Positions 1-6,173 of a DNA stretch of 15,448 bases are shown piece after piece. Below the pieces are notes generated by a model. That model was not told the DNA's origin. It ran no database searches and saw nothing but the letters and a program-made list of their open reading frames with translations. The position numbers and the translations under genes are program-made. Position 1 is the stretch's first letter, and each line of letters opens with the position of its first letter. This DNA is from Syntrophomonas sp. (GTDB lineage Bacteria; Bacillota; Syntrophomonadia; Syntrophomonadales; Syntrophomonadaceae): assembly GCA_003558625.1 (NCBI GenBank), contig PWPP01000013.1, forward strand, positions 1 to 15,448. The letters are read 5' to 3'.

Positions 1-258
1 CACCCCAGAGCAGGTAGCCGCCGCATTTTCAAAAGCGGTGTGAATAAAGCTGTCCATATAAGCGGTGTAGGGATACATAAAGGTAGATACTTCAAGGCAG
101 CCGGTAGCATTGGTAATGACCGCCTTGTCCTCTGTTTTCAGGGCCCGCAAGACCCCCGAAACCACAACCCCTGCCCCGCATCCCGCGCAAAGCCGGTGCC
201 CCCCGGTCAGGCGTACCGGTTTGCCCACTTCTGTTCTCAGGCTGTATACTTTGCTCAT
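1..258 (-). CDS. porB: 2-oxoacid:ferredoxin oxidoreductase, beta subunit (partial)
   Basis: N-terminal 86 residues of the beta (TPP-binding) subunit of a pyruvate/2-ketoisovalerate-type ferredoxin oxidoreductase; the gene continues past the left edge. The family exchanges 2-oxoacid + CoA + oxidised ferredoxin with acyl-CoA + CO2 + reduced ferredoxin in the cytoplasm. The sequence shows LCAGCGAG with Cys24 and Cys27, the first two cysteines of the beta-subunit [4Fe-4S] site, and ATGCLEVST around Cys54, typical of PorB/VorB. The ATG at 258-256 shares ATGA with the alpha-subunit stop, and a GGAGG lies at 270-266, so the start is well supported. It is the last of four translationally coupled genes. 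Pyruvate versus branched-chain specificity cannot be told from this fragment. Confidence 0.9.
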   Translation of the reverse strand, partial: MSKVYSLRTEVGKPVRLTGGHRLCAGCGAGVVVSGVLRALKTEDKAVITNATGCLEVSTFMYPYTAYMDSFIHTAFENAAATCSGV

Positions 259-1445
259 TTTGTTTCCTCCCTTGACCTCTGGCCCATGTGGGTATAAACA
301 GGTCCGGTCTCGCCGCTAGCGGCAATCGCGGCCAGGCGCTCAAACAGTTTCCCGACATCCTCGATTCTCACATCACGCCCGCCCAGGCCATAAACGATAT
401 TAATCATATGGGGGCGTTCCTTCAAATCGTACAGGGCGCTGCGGGTTTCGGCAAACAAGGGGCCCCCGTTGCCGGAAAAGCCTTCCGACTTGTCCATCAC
501 GGCCACGGCTTTGATTTTTGACAGAGCCCGGGCCAGTTCTTCACCGGGGAAGGGACGAAATACCCTGATTTTCACCAGTCCCGCCTTTACGCCTTCCTCC
601 CGCAGATTATCGATCGCGGCTTTGGCAGTTCCGGCAGTGGATCCGATCAGAACCAGTGCCAGCTCGGCATCCTCCATCCGGTATTCTTCAAACAGGCCGT
701 AGCTGCGGCCGGAAATCTTTTCGAACCGGGCCGATACTTCAAGAATTATTGCTTTGGCCGCTTTCATGGCTTCCGCCTCCTGCACCTTATGCTCCATATA
801 ATAGGCGCTGATATCATAGGGCCCCACCGCCAGGGGGTTTTCTTTTTTTAACAGATAATGCTCCGGGGTAAATTCTCCCACAAACTGCTGCACGGTTTCC
901 GTATCTAACAGGTCAATATTTTCCACCGAATGACTGGTAATGAAACCGTCCATGCAGGTCATCACCGGCAAACGCACCGTAGGGCTTTCCCCTATGGGCA
1001 TCGCCATGATGAAATTGTCATAGGCCTCCTGGTTATTCTCGGCATAAAGCTGAATCCACCCGGTATCACGGGCTCCCATAGAATCAGAGTAGTCATGGTT
1101 GATGTTGATCGGTCCGGATAGAGCCCGGTTGACACAGGCCAGGGTAATGGGCAGGCGACAGGAAGCCGCCACGTAGAGCATCTCATACATCAGGGCCAGA
1201 CCACAGGAGGAGGTAGCACTAACCGCCCGGGCACCCGCAGCCTGTGCTGCAATACATACAGACATGGAGCTGTGCTCGGATTCCACCGGCACGAATTCGG
1301 TATTAATCTCGCCATTGGCGACAAAGTTGGCCACGTATTCTGTAATCTCGGTGGAAGGAGTGATAGGGAATGCTCCCATCACATCGGGATTAATCTGTTT
1401 GATGGCATGGGCTATAGCCTCATTGCCGGACAGGGGCATGCTCAT
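255..1445 (-). CDS. porA: 2-oxoacid:ferredoxin oxidoreductase, alpha subunit
   Basis: A 396-residue alpha subunit, the usual length for PorA/VorA of the four-subunit enzyme. The N-terminal half begins GNEAIAHAI and carries FPITPSTEI near residues 27-35, the conserved pyrimidine-domain signature, then PVESEHSSM and SATSSCGLALMYEML, which form part of the TPP/2-oxoacid pocket. The C-terminal half has the transketolase-C-like fold region (LVLIGSTAGTAKAAID, then VFRPFPGEEL). The start ATG overlaps the stop of the delta gene and the stop overlaps the beta start (ATGA at both ends), so the subunits should be made in fixed ratio. Paralogues using pyruvate, 2-ketoisovalerate or 2-oxobutyrate look alike in this subunit. 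The T-box leader upstream makes an amino-acid-linked substrate likely, but that is inference. Confidence 0.94.
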   Translation of the reverse strand: MSMPLSGNEAIAHAIKQINPDVMGAFPITPSTEITEYVANFVANGEINTEFVPVESEHSSMSVCIAAQAAGARAVSATSSCGLALMYEMLYVAASCRLPITLACVNRALSGPININHDYSDSMGARDTGWIQLYAENNQEAYDNFIMAMPIGESPTVRLPVMTCMDGFITSHSVENIDLLDTETVQQFVGEFTPEHYLLKKENPLAVGPYDISAYYMEHKVQEAEAMKAAKAIILEVSARFEKISGRSYGLFEEYRMEDAELALVLIGSTAGTAKAAIDNLREEGVKAGLVKIRVFRPFPGEELARALSKIKAVAVMDKSEGFSGNGGPLFAETRSALYDLKERPHMINIVYGLGGRDVRIEDVGKLFERLAAIAASGETGPVYTHMGQRSREETK

Positions 1446-1750
1446 CGCGCCTCACCTCCGCTCACCATGGTAATCGCCGTGAAAGGACATATCTCTTTAC
1501 AGATCCCACAGCCCTTGCAATGCATAAAATAGAAATCCTGGCGTTTCCCTTCCAGCACCGGGATGGCACTGTCGGGACAGAAAGGAACACAGAGCATGCA
1601 TTGCTTACAGGCTTCCCTGTGATAAACCGGGGTCTCGGTCCGCCAGGTACCGGTATTGAACAAGCGGGCTGTTCCCGGTTCATAGATCTCCCCTCCCGGG
1701 GTCAGATCCTGCCAGGGTGTACGTTCATTGATATCTTTGGCACGAATCAA
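1442..1750 (-). CDS. porD: 2-oxoacid:ferredoxin oxidoreductase, delta subunit (2[4Fe-4S] ferredoxin)
   Basis: A 102-residue ferredoxin-like subunit that passes electrons from the TPP site to free ferredoxin. Two complete CxxCxxCxxxCP motifs are visible: Cys48, 51, 54, 58 and Cys78, 81, 84, 88, each followed by a short strand as in bacterial 2[4Fe-4S] ferredoxins. The 45-residue N-terminal extension (DINERTPWQDLTPGG) matches the PorD type that docks on the complex rather than a free ferredoxin. The start ATG at 1750 overlaps the gamma-subunit stop and the stop overlaps the alpha start, both through ATGA. Nothing looks damaged. Confidence 0.93.
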   Translation of the reverse strand: MIRAKDINERTPWQDLTPGGEIYEPGTARLFNTGTWRTETPVYHREACKQCMLCVPFCPDSAIPVLEGKRQDFYFMHCKGCGICKEICPFTAITMVSGGEAR

Positions 1751-2331
1751 CCTACCTGCACCTCCTCTAAAGATTTTTTCAACGTCGCCATGTTCGCCTC
1801 TATAACCTGGGGCTTGTTGGCAAATTTATGATGGAAGGCTTTTTCCATATCCGTTAAAAACCCCTCCTCTTGCAGAACAGCGCTAACCTTGACCGCTGCA
1901 GCCAGCATGGGGACATTGGGGAAGTTTTGCCCCAGGATCTCCTCGGAAATGCGGCGGGCATCTAAGGTGCAAACCTTTCCCTGCCATCCCCGCAGCTTGG
2001 GCCGCACCTCTTCGGGGGATCTTACCGTATTAATGATAACCGCACCACCCTCTTTCAACCCCCCGGTCACATCCACGCTATCCAGCAGGGTTTCATCGAC
2101 CACGATCACATAATCGGGGTAGTAAATAAAAGAGTGGATACTGGACCGTTTATCGCTGATGCGGTCATAGGCCGTAATCGGAGCTCCCATGCGTTCCGGT
2201 CCGTATTCGGGAAATCCCTGCACGAATTTCCCCTGCAGACACGCTACCTCCGCCAGCAACAGGCAGGCCATTTTGACCCCCTGGCCCCCCCGGCCGTGCC
2301 AGCGAAATTCTGTCATTCCATTGTTACCCAA
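1747..2331 (-). CDS. porC: 2-oxoacid:ferredoxin oxidoreductase, gamma subunit
   Basis: First gene of the operon; a 194-residue gamma subunit with the family signature FRWHGRGGQGVKMA close to the N-terminus, FPEYGPERMGAP near residue 41-52, and a Rossmann-like body (IHSFIYYPDYVIVVDETLL). It helps bind CoA and hold the alpha/beta core together. The start is best read as TTG at 2331-2329, because GGAGGGAG sits about 8 bases upstream at the expected distance. The internal ATG at 2316-2314 has only a weak AATGGA before it. Either start keeps the domain intact. The T-box terminator ends about 30 bases upstream, so this gene is the direct target of that switch. Confidence 0.92.
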   Translation of the reverse strand: MGNNGMTEFRWHGRGGQGVKMACLLLAEVACLQGKFVQGFPEYGPERMGAPITAYDRISDKRSSIHSFIYYPDYVIVVDETLLDSVDVTGGLKEGGAVIINTVRSPEEVRPKLRGWQGKVCTLDARRISEEILGQNFPNVPMLAAAVKVSAVLQEEGFLTDMEKAFHHKFANKPQVIEANMATLKKSLEEVQVG

Positions 2332-2360
2332 TTGGACTCCCTCCAGTCAATATTGTTGAT

Positions 2361-2403
2361 AAAAAGAAACAAGGCTTTCATCCCTTTTCGGGACGAAAGC
2401 CTT
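2361..2403 (-). terminator. Rho-independent terminator of the T-box leader
   Basis: A 14-bp stem (AAGGCTTTCGTCCC paired with GGGATGAAAGCCTT, one G-U pair, loop GAAAA) is followed by GTTTCTTTTT on the minus strand. The 5' arm overlaps the CGTCCC that would pair with the T-box in the antiterminator, so the two structures exclude each other. Confidence 0.92.
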
Positions 2404-2610
2404 TAAGACATTCGCTATACCACCCATTACTAGATACATACCATCATATGCTTTCCCGGTAACGGGGGAACCCGTCGGAGCCTACCAGATTTCTCGTTCG
2501 GTCCGCACCTCAGGATTGATTTTCGGTTTCAGCTTACTGGTACCGGGCTTCCACCCTGCCCCGGCTCTCTGTAACGTTCGGTTGAACCTACTCTCTCCAT
2601 CGAAGACTTT
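2361..2610 (-). promoter_or_regulatory. T-box riboswitch leader, probably tRNA-Ile responsive
   Basis: Read on the minus strand the leader has the T-box parts in order. Stem I contains the specifier-loop E motif, with AGTA at 2592-2589 facing GAA at 2524-2522. The distal bulge region reads AGAGAGCCGG...GGTGGAAGCC (2570-2547). CTGAG at 2513-2509 is followed by a GTAGGCTCCGACGGG...CCCCCGTTA stem. The T-box GGGTGGTATAGCGA starts at 2425, and a terminator sequence contains CGTCCC at 2395-2390. The specifier is best read as ATC (2520-2518), isoleucine, followed by A as is usual. A one-base shift gives AAT (asparagine). The fourth base of the UGGN bulge is T (2419), which pairs with discriminator A73; bacterial tRNA-Ile has A73 while tRNA-Asn has G73, so Ile is favoured. 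Uncharged tRNA would stabilise the antiterminator and turn on porCDAB. Confidence 0.88.
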
Positions 2611-2640
2611 CGTAATGTAATTTAGATAAAATTAAATCTG

Positions 2641-2669
2641 AGTATATCATTTGACCGTCCCAGGGTCAA
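2641..2669 (-). promoter_or_regulatory. Sigma-A promoter of the T-box/por operon
   Basis: Minus-strand TTGACC (2669-2664), a 17-base spacer and TATACT (2646-2641), each one mismatch from consensus. Transcription would begin near 2634, just before the T-box leader. An inverted repeat TTGACC/GGTCAA (arms 2651-2656 and 2664-2669) covers the -35 box and spacer and might be an operator, though it may be chance. Confidence 0.8.
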
Positions 2670-2805
2670 GCGCTAACAGGTAATTGCCCGCATAAATCTA
2701 TGTTTCTTGAATATTTACCAGGCAAGGGCGCGCATCTGCCCCGGCAGATCAGGCCGGGTGTACGGAAACACACTGACTGGGGATAGATGCCGGCTGCAAA
2801 AGGTT

Positions 2806-3867
2806 TTACAGGGTGTACCTTTTGGCCGGAAACCAGTGCCGGGTTCTGAGACACAAGCTCACCAGCAGGAGCATGATGGGGACTTCTATCAGCACCCCCA
2901 CCACCGTAGCCAGGGCGGCTCCTGAGGTAACCCCGAAAATGGTAACGGCGGTAGCGATGGCCACCTCGAAGTGGTTGCTGGCACCGATCATGGAAACCGG
3001 GGCGGCATCCTCGTAATCCAGACCCAGAATCTTGGATACTCCATACCCCAAGGCGAAAATCGTGATGGTTTGGATGATCAGGGGTACGGCAATCATGGCC
3101 ACTACCAGTGGATTTTGCAGGATGACACTGCCCTGCAGCATGAAGAGAAAAACCAGGGTCAGCAATAATGCCACGATAGAAATGGTGCCCATATGTTTTA
3201 AGAACACGCTTTCGTACCAGTCCATCCCTCTGTTCCTGATCAGGTGGCGACGGGTAAAGAAGCCGGCTGCCAGGGAAAACCCAACATAAAAGAGGACACT
3301 GAGAAAGATAGTCATAAAGGGCACCACCAGATCAGCCACGCCCAGCAAAAAATTGCCCAGGGGAGCGTAGAGAACCAGCATGGTAAGGGAATTGATGGCC
3401 ACCATCACCAGGGTCAGGCCCATAAATCCCCGGGCCAGGTAACTCCATACCAGCACCATAGCGGTACAGGGGGCAATCCCCAGCAGGATCATCCCGGCGA
3501 TATATTCTCCGGCCAGTACCGGGTCCAGAAAAGGGGCGAAGACCACCCGCATGAAGAACCAGGCGAAGAAAAACATGGTGAAGGGTTTGATAGCCCAGTT
3601 AATAACCAGGGTGAGAATGACCGGTTTGGGGGCCTTAAAGGCGTTGACCACCTCGGAAAAATCGATCTGCACCATGATGGGAAACATCATGGCAAACAAG
3701 AGGATGGCCACGGGGATATTTACCTGGGCGACGGCCAGCGAGTTTAGAAACCCTGCTACCCCGGGGAAGGCTGCCCCCAGGGCAATTCCCGCAGCTATAC
3801 ACAGTGCTACCCACAGGGTCAGGTATTGATGAAAAAAGGATAATTTGTAGGCTTTTTCTTCATTCAT
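2806..3867 (-). CDS. arsB/acr3: Arsenite efflux permease, Acr3 family
   Basis: A 353-residue, ten-helix membrane protein of the BASS/Acr3 family, which exports As(III) (arsenite) across the cytoplasmic membrane. Diagnostic features are the conserved cysteine Cys134 in GIAPCTAMVLVWSYLARG (the fourth membrane segment) and Glu301 in GASNHFEVAIATAV (the ninth), both essential positions in studied Acr3 proteins. The length is normal. The start ATG at 3867 follows AAAGGTG at a good distance. It lies 90 bases downstream of arsR on the same strand, without an obvious terminator between, so they are probably co-transcribed. The intergenic stretch has GC-rich dyads (for example GATGCCGGCATC) that could set mRNA stability. 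No arsenate reductase gene is in the window. The common symbols are acr3 or arsB, but it is not related to the ArsB antiporter. Confidence 0.93.
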   Translation of the reverse strand: MNEEKAYKLSFFHQYLTLWVALCIAAGIALGAAFPGVAGFLNSLAVAQVNIPVAILLFAMMFPIMVQIDFSEVVNAFKAPKPVILTLVINWAIKPFTMFFFAWFFMRVVFAPFLDPVLAGEYIAGMILLGIAPCTAMVLVWSYLARGFMGLTLVMVAINSLTMLVLYAPLGNFLLGVADLVVPFMTIFLSVLFYVGFSLAAGFFTRRHLIRNRGMDWYESVFLKHMGTISIVALLLTLVFLFMLQGSVILQNPLVVAMIAVPLIIQTITIFALGYGVSKILGLDYEDAAPVSMIGASNHFEVAIATAVTIFGVTSGAALATVVGVLIEVPIMLLLVSLCLRTRHWFPAKRYTL

Positions 3868-3957
3868 ACTGGCAACACCTTTCTTTCAATAAAGATAGAT
3901 CGGGGCAAGGGAGCCCTGCCGGGTAGTTTTGATGCCGGCATCCAGGCCCGGTAACGG

Positions 3958-4299
3958 CTACATATGGCCGGTCTTTTTGTTTTCACAATAGACGGAAGGA
4001 TTGTCCTTTTCTAACCATTGGCTCTGCTGCACCGGGTCCCAGATGTTATTCTGCATCATCAGCCCCAGGGCCTGGAATGCCTCCCGGTTTAAGGAATAGA
4101 ATATCCATTTTCCCTGGCGCCGGTCTTTGATCAGGCCTGCCTGTTTTAATATTCTGATATGGTGGGAGACGGCAGACTGTGATAGATCCATCTTTTCCAG
4201 CAGTTCACAGACACACATCTCTTCCCGGCACAACAATTTGATAATCCTGAGCCGGTTTTCCTCCCCCAATGCCTTGAAGCCATCGATTATTTTTTTCAT
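3958..4299 (-). CDS. arsR: ArsR/SmtB-family metalloregulator
   Basis: A 113-residue winged-helix repressor that should bind DNA as a dimer and release it on binding As(III). The recognition helix is visible as LSQSAVSHHIRILKQAGLI (residues 39-57), followed by the wing (KDRRQGKWIFYSLN). The inducer site is the CVC pair, Cys29 and Cys31, in MCVCELLEKM, with Cys24 nearby; this is the E. coli ArsR type of site in the helix before the DNA-binding helix. The start is taken at ATG 4299 because GAGGAGAGG lies just upstream. The open frame runs further up to 4416, but that extension has no ribosome site and is not part of the family. It sits between usp and acr3 on one strand and likely controls both. 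Confidence 0.93.
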   Translation of the reverse strand: MKKIIDGFKALGEENRLRIIKLLCREEMCVCELLEKMDLSQSAVSHHIRILKQAGLIKDRRQGKWIFYSLNREAFQALGLMMQNNIWDPVQQSQWLEKDNPSVYCENKKTGHM

Positions 4300-4379
4300 G
4301 GGATCCTCTCCTCTAGGTTTTTCTTTAAAAATCAACAAACTCATTATCAATATCATATGCAGCGAAACCGATGATTCTC

Positions 4380-5231
4380 TTATACAGGCTTGTTCGGGAC
4401 CAGCAAGACCGGACACCCTGCTGTCCGGGCCACGGCCTCAGCGGTTCTGCCCAGCCTGAAGGTCCCTGTCTGCCCCTTGCCCCGGGTACCCATGATAATC
4501 AGGCTGCTATCTTCCTCCCCCGCTGCACGGGCAATGATTTTGGCAGCATCCCCTTCTTCCAGCCTTACCCGGACCTCGGGGCATTGATGCAGGCATTCCT
4601 GTCTCAGGCCCTCAAGCTGTTCTTTAATCCGGTCACTGGTGGGGGTTAGTTCCACCGCTGCTTCCGGTCTTTCCAAAACTGAAACAACCACCACTTTCTC
4701 GGCCTCACAGGACAGCTGCATGGTTATTCTTTCCGCTTTCTCCACCCCGGAAGAAAAATCCGTGGCCAGGAGCAGGGACCTGAGTTTACGCTTGCACACG
4801 ACCTCAAACCGCTCTTTCTCCTGGGTCACCTCGATCCGCTCAATCAGGGTCGGGGTTTCAGTCATGCGGATCACATCCGATACGGTGCTTCCCAAAAAGT
4901 ACCCCCGCAGGGTGTTTTTGCCCCGGGAGGATATGAGGATGAGGGATACTTCATGATCCCGGGCAATGTTAACGATTTCCGCGGCGGGAATGCCGATGGG
5001 TGCCGCAGTTTTTACCTCGAACCCTTCTTTTTCTAATTCATGTTTTTTTTGCTCCAGCTTTTGCAGGTGGTTCTTCTGCAGGGTGGCGGAAAAACCCATA
5101 CCCACCCGGATATCCACCGCCCAAACCAGGATCAGTTCCCTGGTTCCTACCGTTTTAAGCTCCCCCAGACAGTGGAAGAGTTCCAGCGCTCCGGGCGAAA
5201 AATCGCTTGCAATCAGCACCCTTTCAAACAT
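4380..5231 (-). CDS. Tandem universal stress protein (UspA family)
   Basis: A 283-residue cytoplasmic protein with two Usp domains, about residues 1-143 and 150-283. Domain 1 starts FERVLIASDFSPGA and ends with SSRGKNTLRGYFLGSTVSDVI; domain 2 starts RSLLLATDFSSGVE and ends MGTRGKGQTGTFRLGRTAEAVARTAGCPVLLVP. The second copy matches the GxxGx9G(S/T) ATP-binding pattern less well than classical ATP-binding Usp proteins, and the first has GKNTLRGYFLGS. The start ATG at 5231 has GGAGGGAG upstream. The gene lies 80 bases before arsR on the same strand, so it is probably the first gene of an arsenic-inducible operon. The physiological ligand and target are unknown. Confidence 0.9.
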   Translation of the reverse strand: MFERVLIASDFSPGALELFHCLGELKTVGTRELILVWAVDIRVGMGFSATLQKNHLQKLEQKKHELEKEGFEVKTAAPIGIPAAEIVNIARDHEVSLILISSRGKNTLRGYFLGSTVSDVIRMTETPTLIERIEVTQEKERFEVVCKRKLRSLLLATDFSSGVEKAERITMQLSCEAEKVVVVSVLERPEAAVELTPTSDRIKEQLEGLRQECLHQCPEVRVRLEEGDAAKIIARAAGEEDSSLIIMGTRGKGQTGTFRLGRTAEAVARTAGCPVLLVPNKPV

Positions 5232-5484
5232 TCGCAGCTCCCTCCTTCATGATTCGACCGGAAAATATTCTCTGTGCAAAGAGCATGATTTGCCCCCAGA
5301 GAGACCTGATCCGGGCTCTCTGGGTAAAAAACAGGTGAGGTTAAACCATTTCTCACTAAGCAGTCGGGCCTCAGGGCCGGCAGGATGTAGGAAACTTGGT
5401 GCGGCAGGATACACCCTTTCCGGGCAAAACCATCCCCCTGCCAGCCGCCTTGTTGAAATAGCCCTTATCCCGCTCATCATATCT
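5232..5484 (-). other. Long 5' leader of usp with hairpins, no gene seen
   Basis: About 250 bases without a convincing gene. A minus-strand open frame (5247-5480) has no family resemblance and is probably noise. Two structures stand out in the transcript: a GTGAG/CTCAC stem (5356-5352 with 5339-5335) followed by six Ts, resembling a weak terminator, and a 9-bp stem CCCAGAGAG/CTCTCTGGG (arms 5295-5303 and 5316-5324). Upstream GC-rich repeats of CCTGCCG type (5380-5410) add further fold potential. A leader regulator is possible but I recognise no known riboswitch class. Confidence 0.35.
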
Positions 5485-5508
5485 ACATATCTAAATCCGT
5501 TGATATGT
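5485..5508. promoter_or_regulatory. Inverted repeat, candidate ArsR operator
   Basis: Perfect 7-bp arms ACATATC (5485-5491) and GATATGT (5502-5508) around a 10-base spacer. It falls just downstream of the predicted transcription start of the usp-arsR-acr3 unit, where a repressor would block polymerase. A CATATGATATTGAT stretch with similar half-site content lies directly upstream of arsR (about 4345-4360). Assignment to ArsR is inference from position. Confidence 0.4.
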
Positions 5509-5517
5509 CCTACGTAC

Positions 5518-5545
5518 AGTCTACTATAATTATGTCTCCTGTCAA
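5518..5545 (-). promoter_or_regulatory. Probable promoter of usp-arsR-acr3
   Basis: Minus-strand perfect TTGACA (5545-5540), a 16-base spacer and TAGACT (5523-5518). Predicted start near 5511, about 280 bases upstream of usp. The -35 is strong, the -10 only 4 of 6. Confidence 0.5.
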
Positions 5546-5607
5546 TGGTGCAGGATCCAAATCAGTATATGCAAACCGTTCTCCAGCCATAAATGGTTAA
5601 TTTTCCC

Positions 5608-5636
5608 TTAAGCAGGCAACGGAAAGCTGTTATAAT
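5608..5636 (+). promoter_or_regulatory. Probable promoter of the MTH1187-family gene
   Basis: Perfect TATAAT at 5631-5636 with TTAAGC at 5608-5613 and a 17-base spacer; the -35 is weak. It lies 28 bases before the ATG, leaving room for the AAAGGAGGTG ribosome site. Confidence 0.5.
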
Positions 5637-5663
5637 TAATACCATAAAGGAGGTGCATCGTTT

Positions 5664-5966
5664 ATGGCAATCGTTCATCTATCTATTGTTCCGCTGGGTA
5701 CCGCAAGTACCAGCTTAAGCCCTTATGTTACGGCCTGCATCCGGGATCTGCGCCGGCATAGTGCCGGGCTCACCTTTGAATTGACCGCCATGGGCACCAT
5801 CATCGAAGGAGACCTGGATCAAATCCTAGACGCCATCCGGCGCATGCATGAAATCCCCTTCCAGGAAGGGGCACAACGGGTCAGCACCAGCATCATCATT
5901 GATGACCGGCGTGACCGGGAAGGCTCCATCACCCAGAAGGTACAATCCGTTGAGAGCAAAATCTAA
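5664..5966 (+). CDS. MTH1187 family thiamine-binding protein (DUF77/YqgV-like)
   Basis: A 100-residue cytoplasmic protein of the COG0011/MTH1187 family, ferredoxin-like fold proteins that form tetramers and, in studied members, bind thiamine or hydroxymethylpyrimidine. Hallmarks are the N-terminal strand VHLSIVPLGT, the serine-rich SLSPYV segment, FELTAMGTIIEGDLDQILDAIRRMHE (residues 39-64) and the terminal strand RVSTSIIIDDRRD. The length is typical. AAAGGAGGTG sits eight bases before the ATG, a strong ribosome site. It is the only gene directly behind its promoter and may be monocistronic; no thiamin pathway gene is adjacent and no TPP riboswitch is visible. The molecular role of the family remains uncertain. 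Confidence 0.9.
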   Translation: MAIVHLSIVPLGTASTSLSPYVTACIRDLRRHSAGLTFELTAMGTIIEGDLDQILDAIRRMHEIPFQEGAQRVSTSIIIDDRRDREGSITQKVQSVESKI

Positions 5967-6173
5967 GGAAGTTTCCATGGTGGGCAAGGGAGCCCGGGTT
6001 CCCATAGGGCCCGACGCCCAGAATACCCCGCCGGAATAGGTGCAATGATGATGTTTTGTGGCCCTCCTGGGTTCCGGAGCGGGAATCACATGGATGGAGT
6101 TATGGGGGACTGGCCCCCGGCTAAAGGACAGACTGGGGGTAGAACAAACTATACGATATGGAGGGGAAGGAAT

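Noticed and set aside
2734..2749. Palindrome ATCTGCC-CC-GGCAGAT downstream of acr3
   Set aside because: Considered as a terminator for the ars unit, but there is no T-run on either strand and the loop would be too small without losing a pair.
3244..3747. Plus-strand 167-codon frame rich in His, Gly and Gln
   Set aside because: It is the antisense of the acr3 gene; its composition comes from the complementary strand of a membrane protein, with no ribosome site.
4300..4416. 39-codon N-terminal extension of arsR
   Set aside because: Overlaps the end of usp, lacks a ribosome site and is absent from the family; ATG 4299 is well supported.
5247..5480. Minus-strand 77-codon frame upstream of usp
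   Set aside because: Runs through the hairpins of the leader, has Pro/Gly-rich random composition and no ribosome site.
6045..6173. Upstream extension of the GerMN-protein frame
   Set aside because: Would bury the signal peptide; the ATG at 6174 has a strong ribosome site and gives a normal export signal.
5967..6173. GC-rich near-palindrome GGGAGCCCGGGTTCCC (5985-6000) as a terminator
   Set aside because: Two mismatches, almost no loop and no T-run follow; the MTH1187-family gene has no convincing terminator here.
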